A stretch of 64,000 nt of DNA from Armigeres subalbatus (lineage: Eukaryota; Arthropoda; Insecta; Diptera; Culicidae): assembly GCF_024139115.2 (NCBI RefSeq), contig NC_085140.1:155584452-155648451 (forward strand), written 5' to 3'. How positions within the stretch are numbered: position 1 is the first letter of the stretch; each line of letters begins with the position of its first letter. This document shows positions 10,405 to 20,989 of this stretch, in pieces. The position numbers and the translations under genes are program-made. The notes under the pieces are model-generated. The model saw only the letters and a list, made by a program, of their open reading frames with translations. It had not been told where the DNA came from and ran no database searches.

Positions 10405-11832
10405 AATCCTCAATTCCTTAATTCCTTAATTCCTTAATTTCTTAATTCCTTAATTCCTTAATTCCTTAATTCCTTAATTCCTTAATTCCTTAATTCCTTA
10501 ATTCCTTAATTCCTTAATTCCTTAATTCCTTAATTCCTTAATTCCTTAATTCCTTAATTCCTTAATTCCTAGATTCCTTAATTTATTGATTCCTTAATTC
10601 ATAATTCCTTAATTCCTTGGTTCCCTAACTCATTAATTCCTTAATTCCTTAATTTCCTTCATTCCTTCATTCCTTAATTCCTTAATTCCTTAATTTCGTA
10701 GTTCATAATTCCTTAATTCCTTAATTCCTTAATTCGTAATTCCTTAATTCCTTAATTCCTTAATTCATAATTCCTTAATTCCTTAATTCCTTAATTCCTT
10801 AATTCCTTAATTCCTTAATTCCTTAATTCCTTAATTCCTTGGTTCCTTAATTTCGTAATTCGTAATTCCTTAATTCGTAGTTCCTTAATTCCTTAATTCC
10901 TTAATTCCTTAGTTCATAATTCCTTGGTTCCTTAATTCATGGTTCGTAATTCCTTAATTCCTTAATTCCTTAATTCGTAATTCCTTAATTCCTTAATTCC
11001 TTGGTTCCTTAATTCATAATTCATAATTCCTTAGTTCCTTAATTCCTTAATTCATAGTTCCTTAATTCCTTAATTCCTTAATTCCTTAATTCCTTGGTTC
11101 CTTAATTCGTAGTTCCTCAATTCCTTAATTCATTAATTCATAATTCCTTAATTCATGGTAATTCCTTAATTCCTTAATTCCTTAATTCCTTAATTCCTTA
11201 ATTCATAATTCCTTAATTCAATTCTTAATTCCTTAATTCATAATTCCTTAATTCCTTAATTCCTTAATTCCTTAATTCCTTAATTCCTCAATTCCCTAAT
11301 TCCTTAATCCCATAGTTCCTTAGTTCCTTAGTTCCTTAATTCTTTAATTCTTTAATTCCTCAATTCCTTAACTCTTTAATTCCTTAATTCCATTTTTCCT
11401 TAATTCTTTAATTCCTTAATTCCTTAATTCATAAATTCCTTTATTCCTTAATTCCTTAATTCCTTAATTCCTTAATTCCTTAATTCCTTAATTCCTTAAT
11501 TCCTTAATTCCTTAATTCCTTAATTCCTTAATTCCTTAATTCCTTAATTCCTTAATTCCTTAATTCCTTAATTCCTTAATTCCTCAATTCCTTGATTCCT
11601 TAATTCCTTAATCCCTAATGTCTTATTTCCTTAACTCCTTAATTCTTTAATTCCTTATTTCCCTAATTCCTTAATTCCTTAATTTCTTTATTTCATTAAT
11701 TCCTTAATTCCTTAATTCCATAATTCCTTAATTCCTTAATTCCTTAATTCCTTAATTCCATAATTCCTTAATTCCTTAATTCCTTGATTCCTTAACTCCT
11801 CCTTAATTCCTTAATTCTTTAATTCCTTAAGG
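10405..11832. repeat. 1.4-kb array of the 8-mer TTCCTTAA
   Basis: Almost the whole interval is built from TTCCTTAA, with scattered variants (TTCATAA, TTCGTAA, TTCCTTGG, TTCTTTAA). Near-perfect blocks (10,440-10,565, 11,430-11,585) alternate with degraded ones, which fits repeated slippage or unequal exchange. It has essentially no G on this strand. It contains no gene. Confidence 0.95.
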
Positions 11833-14268
11833 AGCGATATTTTGTTCACTCAATCAGTGTTATCATTTGACTTTTTTTCATTCAAGTTTTAGAATCTTTT
11901 ATATAAAGTAATTATTTCAAAAGATTCTTTTGCTTTGAACAAATATAGAACTAGGAAAATCGAATTGAGAAGGGAGCTTTACCACAAGATTCTTCAAGAG
12001 TTATTGATCATATTTTGTATCAGAATAACGCATGAAAAACGTTCACTGTATTATTCATAGGCAAGTTATGTTCGCTGTTGAGAACTTTAGGATCAGTGTA
12101 ACTTTCTACAGCAACAAAGAAGAAGGATAATGATAATTACAAACAAACCACATCACTTAGTTGTTAGTAAGCAGCAAAGTTAAATCAAGCTCTCGGTGGA
12201 ACTATCTTTAGTACGAGCAATCAGTGCAACACAATTCAATTAGGCTCGACTTCGTGCTGTTTATGGAAGGAAACCATTTATTCAAAAGCATACGACACAA
12301 TAATTGTTTCGCTCAGTTGCACACATCATTCTGGACTCCAAGCCATTTGTATGCAGACACTGCTATGTAGACGGAACTCGTACGTATTGTGCGATGCACC
12401 TATTATGCCGTAATCTGAAAAAGTGACGTATACGCCATTTTCCCAAAAATAGTGTTAACGAGTAGTACTCATCGAACTCTTTAACAGAAAAATAGAAAAC
12501 ATGCATGTTGTAGTTTGGCGCATACATCACTTTTTCATATTACGGCAGTTGCAGTATTGTTGTCCAGCAAGCCATTTCCATTTGTTTACCGTTTTTTGTT
12601 CATCGTGAGAGCATTCCCGACATAGTTTTACAATGAAAAATAAAAATTCCTCTTCTCGATGTAACGCAAAGTGAAAGAAAGGCATGGAATAAAATGCTAT
12701 GGATAACTTTATTATAATGTTTCACCCTTATCAAAAAGTTGAAACATTGAAAAGTAATTCAGTTAGTTGAGGATAACTCAAAGCAACTAAAACATTTTGG
12801 TGAATTGACATCCAACAAATGGTCCCATCTGTTAGCTTCATGGTGTGTGTGCCTCTTAGACGTAGAAAAAAATCTTGCGCTTGAAAATTTAATCAAATAG
12901 ACCAGCATATCACGGTCTAGTTTCCTTTGGTGAAACGTATTGATGCTAAACTACGGTCGACAACTAAAAATCGCATTGATAAAATTTGTTACATTTCGTT
13001 CTATCTGCTATGTGCCGTTTATTTGTATCACTTTTGTTCTTCGAATTATTCGTTTCATTGTCGCGTGTCGCCAGGAAGACAACGAACTCAATCAAACTTT
13101 CGATAACTACTAATAACTGGTTCAAATGATTTTTCCAGACACCTGGGAGTCTGGAATATGCGTATTAGACCCATCAGATAGGATGAGAAACATGGTTTTA
13201 GGTTTTATGATCGAACCGCGAGATAAGCTTTTTTGTCCTAGAAAATGTTAATTTCACAACGATTCAAAAAATGTCTTTTGGGGTAGAAGAATCATCATAA
13301 ATGTTCAATGTTTGACGCCGCACTACAAATATCATATCAACGTAAAGTTTTTCAATTAACCTCAAGTGATAGTGGCACAAAAAAATCCACGCGGGGGATA
13401 TTCTTGTCTGTCACGAGAGTTCTTTTTTATGGTATGGAAACTTTCAAGATGATGAACTGCTACGATATTCCAGTTATGCAAGCGTTGTTCTAGTTGGTCT
13501 ACACTTTCAACAATTTTCCCGCCATCAACTTTATTTTAAGAGAATCTGGCAAATGCCATGGTGAATTGGCTGCTGTTTTGATATCTTTCCGTTCTGCTTA
13601 CACACATATATAACACATATGTTCAGAAGCTCACTGTGATTTAGCCTTCAAGAAAAAGTTTAGAAGTGACTCGATGTACCAACATACCTCTGAGCTTATA
13701 ACTTTTAGAACTGTTTGAACAAGTGCTCAAGACTTTCTGAATAATTAATAAGATAACCATATTGCTTTTTGGACTCCCCTATGAGTATTGCATCCAGTGA
13801 TTTAAATTATGCACGTGGTAGGTATCTAAATACTCAATATCCCTAGTTTTGGGTGTATGAGCCTTTTAGCCACAAGTTTACTAGTTTCTGTGCTACGTTA
13901 ACTGGTATGGCATGCATAAAATAAATAGGAGGAGTGCACGGAATATTAGATATTTACTCATTTTGTAAAATGTGTACAAAATTTTAAAATGAACAAAAAT
14001 GCCAAAAAAAATAAAGTCTCGCCTTACTTTAAAAGTTTTGAATCAACAATATTCAAATCAATCGACTGAATTCTAATTATGTCGAGGTGGTCAATATTAG
14101 CCATATTTTAAATAACGATTATGATTTGTTAGATATATTTATAATATAACTGTGGTGCAAAATCAATTTTTGTATCCGGTATACCTATATAGCTATAGCT
14201 ATAGCTATCCTCGGACAATGAGATTTTTCATGTGATCAAATAGCCATTCTTTACATCTTTTTGTTAAA
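11833..14268. other. AT-rich spacer containing one short MITE
   Basis: Apart from the inverted-repeat element at 12,406-12,547, I recognise no coding region or repeat here. The short frame at 13,308-13,493 has no domain. Confidence 0.5.
12406..12547. mobile_element. 142-bp inverted-repeat element (MITE-like)
   Basis: The left end TGCCGTAATCTGAAAAAGTG continues to CGCCA; the reverse complement of the right end reads TGCCGTAATATGAAAAAGTG and also continues to CGCCA. The two ~32-bp arms differ at four positions. No target duplication is obvious. Confidence 0.7.
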
Positions 14269-14460
14269 CTTCTTCTTCCTTCTTCTTCTTTTTGGCATTA
14301 CATCCCCCACTGGGGCATTGCCATCTCGTTGCTTAGTATTCATTCCGCACTTCCACAATTGTTAACCACGAGGTTTCTAAGCCAAGTTACCATTTTTGCA
14401 TTCGTATATCATGAAGCTAACACGATGATACTTTTATGTCCAGGGAAGGCGAGACAATTT
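14269..14460 (-). mobile_element. tRNA-derived SINE family 1, 5'-truncated copy
   Basis: On the minus strand it runs from ATTGTCTCGCCTTCCCTGG through CTCGTGGTTAAC to GGGGGATGTAATGCC and a GAA-rich tail. The tRNA-like head is missing. The full sequence of this family is described at 27,767-28,058. Confidence 0.85.
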
Positions 14461-15462
14461 TTAAAGTGAAATATAATATAACTGTGGTACAAAATCACAG
14501 GGATGAAAAGGGTGGGAATTTAAAGTAGTTTGTAAGAAATTTATTTGAAGAGTCAAATAAGCTCTACGAACATATTTTAATAACTACATCTTAAAGCAAA
14601 TATTGAAAATATGAATACATTTTTTTTTATTTCTTTATTAACGAGGCTTGCAGCCCAAGGTAAAAATATATGAATACATATTCTAAATTACGTCGTCAGT
14701 CATGTAACCGGAACTTGCCCATTTTTGAACATGATGCAACAGGGTCCGGTACTTGTGGACCCTTATCTGAACTGTGAAATTTTTCTCCAAAAGTCATCGT
14801 AAAAATCCGTCGACGAAAAACGTGTCCAAATGAACAAATATAATTTACATGAATCATCAATAATCATATTTTATGTATATGGTTTACAAATAAACATAAT
14901 CCGGATAATTAAAAAGTTTTTCGTTTAACCTTCCTAGTGCATTGGGGTCTATTTTGGCCCAGAGATGATTTAAAAACGTTGTAGCTTTGTAATCAAATGA
15001 GATAGGACGTTGAAATTTTCTGACTTTTCCTAACTTTTGGAAATGAAAATTTTGGGGTGATAACCAGATTTCAGCGACCTCTGGGAACGCCACAACAAAA
15101 AAAGTGACACATTGTGCATTAGCGGGTCAAAAATGACCCCTACTTGAATTCGTTCCCAAAAGTTCATTTTCGAACTCAATCAATCAATCGATTCTCAATC
15201 TTTAGAACCAAATTAAAGGTATGGATTCCGCGAATGTCGTTACGGACAGATTTTTTTAATTTAGCCATTCTGGCTCCCAGGAATCGATTTTTAAGGAACA
15301 GAGATTCTTAGGCAAATTTTTGGCGTGATTTCTTGCCTTTCGAAAGGTGATTTTGGAAATGTTCATAAATTTGCGTAGCAATAATCCCAATAGAATGTAG
15401 CCATTGTCCATTTCCATGGATCAATACAATTCCTGATTATTTCACGGTCCGGTGTCCCTCCG

Positions 15463-16850
15463 GGAGACCCGGAACATCCGTAGAAGTGGTCAATTCATTG
15501 AACTCATCCTAGAAGAGCGCGGTTTTTTCCAAAGCTTTTCATTATCGAACGCTGAGTAACAAATGATTATAGTCACCCATTTTGGTGGACCTGGGTGGCC
15601 ACCGGAGGTCCTCCGGAAGATCCGGAACATCCGTAAAAATGGTCAATTTATGAAACTTATCATAGAAGAGCGCGGTTTTTTTCCAAAGCTTTTTATTATC
15701 GAACTAAGAGTAACAAATGATTATGGTGACCCATTGTGATGGACCTGAGTGGCCACCGGAGTTCCTCCAGAAGATCCGGAACATCCGTAAAAATGGTCAA
15801 TTCATGGAACTTATCCTAGAAGTGCGCTTTTTTTCACAAAGCTTTTTATTATCGTACTTGGAGTAATAAATGATTGTGATGACCCATTTTGATGGATCTG
15901 AGTGGCCAACGGAGGTCCTCCGGAAGATCCGGAACGTCCGTAAAAATGGCCAATTCGTGAAACTCATCATAGAAGAGCGCGGTTTTTACAAAGCTTTTCA
16001 TTATCGAACTATGAGTAACAAATAATTGTGGTGACCCATCTTGATGAATCTGAGTGGCCACTGCAGGTCCCCAGTAGATCCAGAACGTCCGTAAAAATGG
16101 TCAATTCATGAAACTTATCATAAAAGAGCGCGGTTTTTTTCCAAAGCTTTTTATTATCGAACTTCGAGTAACAAATGATTGTGGTGACCATTTTGATAGA
16201 CCAAAATGGCCACCGGGGTTCCTCCAGAAGATTCGGAACATCCGTAAAAGTGGTCAATTCATAAAACTCACCATAGAATAGCTGAATCACTGAACGCTGA
16301 GTACTACATGATTATGATGACCCTTTTTGAAGGCCCTGGGTAACTCATCATGGAATCGTGCAATTTTTTCAAAGCTACTCTGAGTAACAAAAGAACGTGG
16401 TGACACATTTAGATGTACTTGAGTGGCCACCAGAGGTCCTTTCTAAGATCCGGAACATCCGTAGAAATGTTCATTCCATGCAACTCACCATAGAAGGCTT
16501 TTCCAAAGCTTTTCATTAACATTCTCTGAGCTATAGAAAATTATCGTTACCCATTCTTATGGACCTGAGCGGTCACTCCTTTATGAATAATGCCCATAAT
16601 ATTCCTAAAAGCTGCAAACTAACGAATCTCGAATCATAGGAGCATGGTTTTACAAAAAATCTATTATCGCAATCTGAGCAAGACATTTTTGTCGTGACCC
16701 TCAGTTATGGACTTGAATGGTCATTGAAGGCCCTATCGTGATCCATATACATGACTTAAGTGATCACTGGATGCCCTCCTAAAGTTCCTACGGATTGGTC
16801 AACACTTGATACTTATCCTACTAGAACACGATCTTTTGAAAGTGTTTGTT
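15463..16850 (+). repeat. Left satellite arm, ~153-bp unit
   Basis: The unit contains GATCCGGAACATCCGTAAAA, TGGTCAATTCATGAAACTCA, AGAAGAGCGCGGTTTTT, CAAAGCTTTTTATTATCGAA, GTAACAAATGATTGTGGTGA and GTGGCCACCGGAGGTCCTCC. The phrase GATCCGGAACAT recurs at 15,619, 15,773 and 15,926, fixing the period near 153 bp. Units decay toward the centre (16,300-16,850). The short minus-strand frames here are repeat by-products. Confidence 0.9.
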
Positions 16851-16900
16851 ATTTTACTTATTGATCATCTCATGAAGGTTGTTGTGGTGCTTTCTGCGTA

Positions 16901-17052
16901 GGCCCCCTTTCCCGTGCGGTAAGATTCGCGACTACAAAGCAAGATCAGGGTGGCGGGGGTGGCGGGGTTCGATTCCTGGTCCGGTCTAGGAAATTTTAAG
17001 TTGGAAATTTTCTCGACTTCCCTGGGCATAAAAGTTTCATCATGTTAGCTTA
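16901..17052 (+). mobile_element. SINE family 1, 3'-truncated copy in the foldback centre
   Basis: It begins GGCCCCCTTTCCCGTGCGGT, keeps the B-box-like GGTTCGATTCC, and stops after CCTGGGCATAAAAGTTTCAT. The 3' half and GAA tail are absent. Confidence 0.8.
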
Positions 17053-17691
17053 ATAATACAGTATCGACCCGGTTTTGTCACTTCGCGATTTTGTCTACCC
17101 TCGATTTTCTCTCGTTTTCGACACGATTTTATCACATTTTCGACCTGATATTGTCACCCTAAAAATTTATGAAAATTTCAGGTGCTCTTTTTATCATAGT
17201 TGAACCATTTTGCTGCCATTATAGACTCCCTGTTAATAAAGATTTAAAATTATAAGATAGGTTTTTTATGATCCATCATCTTGCAAGAAATTTTTGACCA
17301 AAAGTAGTCAAAAGATTCAACCAAAGTAAATTTTTATTTTAAGTCAAACTTTCATGAGTCGATGATTTATGACTGAATATCGATTCATGGAAGCAAATTT
17401 AACCATACTTGAAAATATTTTCTGGGTTAATGTGATCGTCCTTTCAAAAAAAAAATTAGTGTCACTTTTCTGGGATGATTTTTCTTAAATTGATAACTTT
17501 TGCGGATGCTCCGAATCTTCTGGAAGACCCCGCTGACTGTTCAAAAATTGACCACTTTATGGAATATGAGGACAACAATGAAGAGCTAGGAAGGAACTGT
17601 GCTCTTTTATGATGAGTTTCATGAATTGACCTCTTTTACGGATCTACTGGAGGACCTCCGGTGGCCGCTCAGGTCTATCACACGGGGTCAC

Positions 17692-18065
17692 CATAACCAT
17701 TTGTGTGATTGATTCGCACTCTATACAATCCGCCCAGCCCGTTGTTGGGGACTATAGTGCGATCCTCTCGTTTAATTAACAACTTGCACTCGCTTGACTG
17801 TGGATATACAACAGTAAAGCACATGTGGATATTGGACAAATCAAGCATCCGAAAGATATTCAATTTGCAAAAAAAGAGCTAACCGCGGTGGAGGTTGGTA
17901 CTCAGATTCTGATGGCTTTTACGCAAACGTGACCTTTAAGTGGTCTTGTTGTGTAGGGGTTATCACGCCTATCTAGAGAGTAGGAGGTTGAGGGTTCGAG
18001 TCCCTCCAAGACACGTGGATTCTTTTACGCAAATTTCATATCAATTTGTCCATTTCGAAACATGT
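17692..18065 (+). repeat. ~370-bp repeat carrying a tRNA-like 3' segment, copy 1
   Basis: It starts GTGTGATTGATTCGCACTC, passes GAGTGTAAGTT-free AT-rich sequence and GTGGATATACAACAGTAAAG, and ends with the tRNA-like segment and GCAAATTTCATATCAATTTG. A second, inverted copy lies at 20,105-20,470, just outside the foldback element. The 5' part holds CACTCTAT in opposed orientations. I know no family name. Confidence 0.7.
17943..18013 (+). tRNA. tRNA-like sequence, apparent AGA anticodon (probably not a functional tRNA)
   Basis: The T arm is intact (GAGGG TTCGAGT CCCTC). The anticodon stem CCTAT/GTAGG with loop CTAGAGA places AGA at the anticodon. The D arm resembles GTGT..AGGGGTTA..CAC. The acceptor stem GTCTTGT pairs with CCAAGAC except at the last base. 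A genuine serine tRNA should have a long variable arm, which is missing. Embedding in a repeat suggests a SINE-like pol III head or a captured tRNA. Confidence 0.45.
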
Positions 18066-18823
18066 GATGTGCATATGCACAGCCAAGATATTTAACAAAA
18101 AAATGGTTTTCGTACGACCGAGTTGCCGAATAATATGCAATTAATCATAATCATTTGTTACTGAGCGTTTTAAAATGAAAAGATTCGAAAAAACGCACTC
18201 TTCTATGATAAATTTCATGAATTGACCACTTTTACAGACGTTCCTGATCTTCTGGGGGAGCTACGGTGGCCACTCAGATCCATCAAAATGAGTCACCACA
18301 ATAATTTGTTATTCAACTTTCGATAACGAAAAGCTTTGTAAAGCGCTCTTATATGATAAGTTTCGTAATTGACAATTTTACGGACGCTCCGGATCTTCTG
18401 AAGGAACTCGGTGGCCGTTCAGGTCTATCAAAATGGCCAGCGTTCGACAATAAAAAACGCAATTTTCTAGCATGAGTTTCATGAATTAACCACTTCTACG
18501 GACATTCCGGATCTTCTGGAGCACCTCCGGTGGCCACCCAGTTCCACCAAAATAGGTCAAAATACGCGCCCTTCTATGATAAGTTTCATAAATTGACCAC
18601 TTTTACGGACGTTCCGGATCTTCTGAAGGACCCTCGGTGGCCACACAGGTCCTTCAGAATGGGTCACCACAATCATTTGTTAAACAAAGTTCGATAATGA
18701 AAAGCTTTGGAAAAAACCGCGCTCTTCTATGATGAGTTTCATAAATTGGCCACTTTTACGGATGTTTCGGATGTTCCGGAGGACCTCCGGTGGCCACGCA
18801 GTTCTTCCAAAATGGGTCACCAT

Positions 18824-19082
18824 CAAGGATGCTATCGATCATTTAGTAATTTGCGTTTAGTAGTTTGTCAATAACTCATTCCAGAAGCTGAATTTTAAAA
18901 TGTGTTGTATGGTGGAATTCTAGTGCGAAGGTTTTTATGCAAACCATAAGACAAAGTTGCAGAAAACCCTTCGCACTAAAACTCCTCCATACAACACATT
19001 TTGAAATACAGCTTCTGGAATGAGTTATTAACAAACTACTAAATGATCGAACGCAAATTACTAAATGATCGATAACATCCTT
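18824..19082. mobile_element. 259-bp MITE inserted in the satellite, 9-bp target duplication
   Basis: Long inverted termini: the left begins CAAGGATGCTATCGATCATT and the right reads inward AAGGATGTTATCGATCATTT, both continuing AGTAATTTGCGTT. Flanking satellite sequence GGTCACCAT is repeated on both sides (18,815-18,823 and 19,083-19,091). A 9-bp duplication fits MULE-like (or, if one base is chance, 8-bp hAT-like) elements. No coding capacity. Confidence 0.85.
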
Positions 19083-20104
19083 GGTCACCATAATCATTTG
19101 TTACTCAAAGTACTATAAAGAAAAGCTTTGGAAAAAACCGTGTTCTTCTATGATGTGTTTGATAATTGACTTTTACGGACGTTCCGGATCTACTGGAAGA
19201 CCTCCGGTGGCCACTTAGATCCATCAAATTAGGTCACCACAATCATTTGTTATTCAAAGATCGATAATGAAAAGCTTTAGAAAAAAACCGCGCTCCTTTA
19301 TGATAAGTTTCATGAATTGACCATTTTTACGGACGTTCCGGATCTTCCTGAGGACCTCCGGTGGCCACCCAGGTCCACCAAAATAGGTCACCACAATCAT
19401 TTGTTACTCAAAGTACTATAAGGAAATGCTTTGGAAAAAAAACGCGCTCTTCTATGATAAGTTTTATGAAATGACCATTTTTACGGATGTTCCGGATCTT
19501 CCGGAGGACCTCCGGTGGCCACCCAGTTCCTCCAAAATGGGTCACCACAATCATTTGTTACTCAAATTACGATAATCAAAAGCTTTGTGAAAACTGCACT
19601 CTTCTAGGATGAGTTCAATGAATTGACCACTTCTACGGATGTTCCGGGTCTTCCGGAGGGACACCGGACCGTGAAATAATCAGGAATTGTGTTGATCCAT
19701 GGAAATGGACAATGGCTACATTCTATTAGGATTATTGCTACGCAAATTAATGAGCATTTCCAAAATCACCCTTCGAAAGGCAAGAAATCACGCCAAAAAT
19801 TGGCCTAAGAATCTATGTTCCTTCAACATCGATTCCTGGGAACCAGAATGGCCAAAGTGCAAAAATCTGTCCGTAATGACATCCGTGGAATCCATACCTT
19901 CAATTTGGTTCCAAAAGATTGAGAATCGGTTTGAAAATGAACTTTTGGGAGCGAATTCAATTTGGGGTCATTTTTGACCCGCTAATGCACAATGTGTAAC
20001 TTTTTTTTAATGCACTAGGAAGGTTAATGGCTTATTTGTCCGGCACTGGGGAATCTCCTCCCTTTTTAATGAGAGTTCCTCATGGGTGTATTGTTATAAT
20101 TTCA

Positions 20105-20470
20105 TAGCACATTTATCGAAATGAACAAATTGATATGAAATTTGCAAAAAAGAATCAACGTGTCTTGGAGGGATTCGAACCCTCAACCTTCTACTTTCTA
20201 GATAGGCGTGACAAGCTCTGCACAACAAGACCACTTAAAGGTCACGTTGGCGGAAAAGCCATCAGAATCCGAGTGCCAAACTCCACCGCGGTTAGCTCTT
20301 TTTTGCAAATTAAATATCTTTCGGATGCTTGATTTGTTCAATCTTGACATGTGCTTTACTGTTGTATATCCACAGTCAAGCGAGTGCACATTGTTTATTA
20401 AACGAGAGGATCGCACTCTATGCCCCAACAACTGGCTGGGCGGATTTGTATAGAGTGCGAATCAATCACA
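20105..20470 (-). repeat. ~370-bp tRNA-bearing repeat, copy 2 (inverted)
   Basis: This is the reverse complement of 17,692-18,065 with scattered differences, starting AAATTGATATGAAATTTGC and ending TAGAGTGCGAATCAATCACA. It lies 80 bp outside the TTAA boundary of the foldback element. Confidence 0.7.
20161..20231 (-). tRNA. tRNA-like sequence, decayed second copy (apparent AGA)
   Basis: On the minus strand the T arm GAGGG TTCGAAT CCCTC is kept, and the anticodon loop CTAGAAA again offers AGA. The D arm differs from copy 1 (TGCAGAGCTTGTCACG), and the anticodon stem has a mismatch. It is best read as a repeat-borne pseudo-tRNA. Confidence 0.4.
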
Positions 20471-20476
20471 CTTTGC

Positions 20477-20524
20477 TCAACCCTCCTCTCCCTCTAAGTG
20501 TTACGTAATTTGTGGACGCTCCCT
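20477..20524. mobile_element. Fragment of the TTCACAAATTACGTAACGC MITE family
   Basis: AACCCTCCTCTCCCTC then GTGTTACGTAATTTGTGGAC matches one end of the family described at 4,763-4,898. The other end is missing. Confidence 0.6.
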
Positions 20525-20805
20525 AAGTAGAATAATGCAATAAAAATGTTTAACTGGTCTTTGGAATTCGTCTAAGCTAATGCCTCATTCAGTCGGGAAC
20601 TTAAATCAGTAGGCAGTGTTATCCTACACTCTGTGCAAAAAATTTTACTCTTTGATTTTACTCGCAAATTATGTTTGTTGTGGTACATAAGCTTTTGTGA
20701 AGGCTTGAATACATGCACAATGCGCCAAAACCACTTGGTATATTTCCCAGTAAATTCCTTCAGATATTCCTCTGAAAAGTTTCAATAAAAAACCTTAGAA
20801 AATTT

Positions 20806-20915
20806 TATAAGGAAATTATTTGGAACTTTTTAGTGGAATGCCTTCACTTGTCATAAGACGAGTTTGTACCATCCCATTTGGATGGTACAAACTTGTCTTA
20901 TGACAAGTGGCTTAG
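20806..20915 (+). repeat. TCATAAGACGAGTTTGT hairpin family, copy 2 (near-perfect foldback)
   Basis: CACTTGTCATAAGACGAGTT then TGTACCATCC is mirrored after about four bases by GGATGGTACAAACTTGTCTT and ATGACAAGTG, with one mismatch. The upstream GGAAATTATTTGG..CTTTTTAGTGGAATG is shared with 37,331-37,434. Confidence 0.8.
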
Positions 20916-20989
20916 AAAATTACTTCATGTATTCTTCTGAAATGTCTTACGAAATTTCTCCGAAAATTTCTTCAGAAATTCCATTACGT

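Larger units (their letters stand above)
17600..19660 (-). repeat. Right satellite arm, same ~153-bp unit inverted
   Basis: Here the unit appears in the reverse complement: TTTTACGGACGTTCCGGATC, CTCCGGTGGCCAC, GGTCACCACAATCATTTGTT. About ten recognisable units are interrupted by the tRNA-bearing repeat (17,692-18,065) and a MITE (18,824-19,082). The opposite orientation to 15,463-16,850 makes the pair a very long inverted repeat. Confidence 0.9.
14929..20023. mobile_element. 5.1-kb TTAA-flanked foldback element with satellite arms
   Basis: Both ends read inward as CCTTCCTAGTGCATT and are flanked by TTAA (14,925-14,928 and 20,024-20,027). About 70-190 bases in, each arm carries GCGGGTCAAAAATGACCCC. 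TTAA duplications and such subterminal GGGTCA..TGACCC blocks are typical of piggyBac-like termini; the assignment is inference. The outer ~480 bp of the left arm (to about 15,460) matches the outer ~380 bp of the right arm (from about 19,640) as an inverted repeat. Inside, both arms become tandem ~153-bp satellites in opposite orientation. The centre holds a truncated SINE, a run of GATTTTGTCA-like words (17,065-17,160) and a tRNA-bearing repeat. No transposase frame exists. A transcript could form a kilobase-long hairpin. Confidence 0.8.

Noticed and set aside
17943..18013. Functional serine tRNA gene
   Set aside because: The long variable arm required for serine tRNAs is absent, the acceptor stem has a mismatch, and the sequence sits in a repeat with a decayed second copy.
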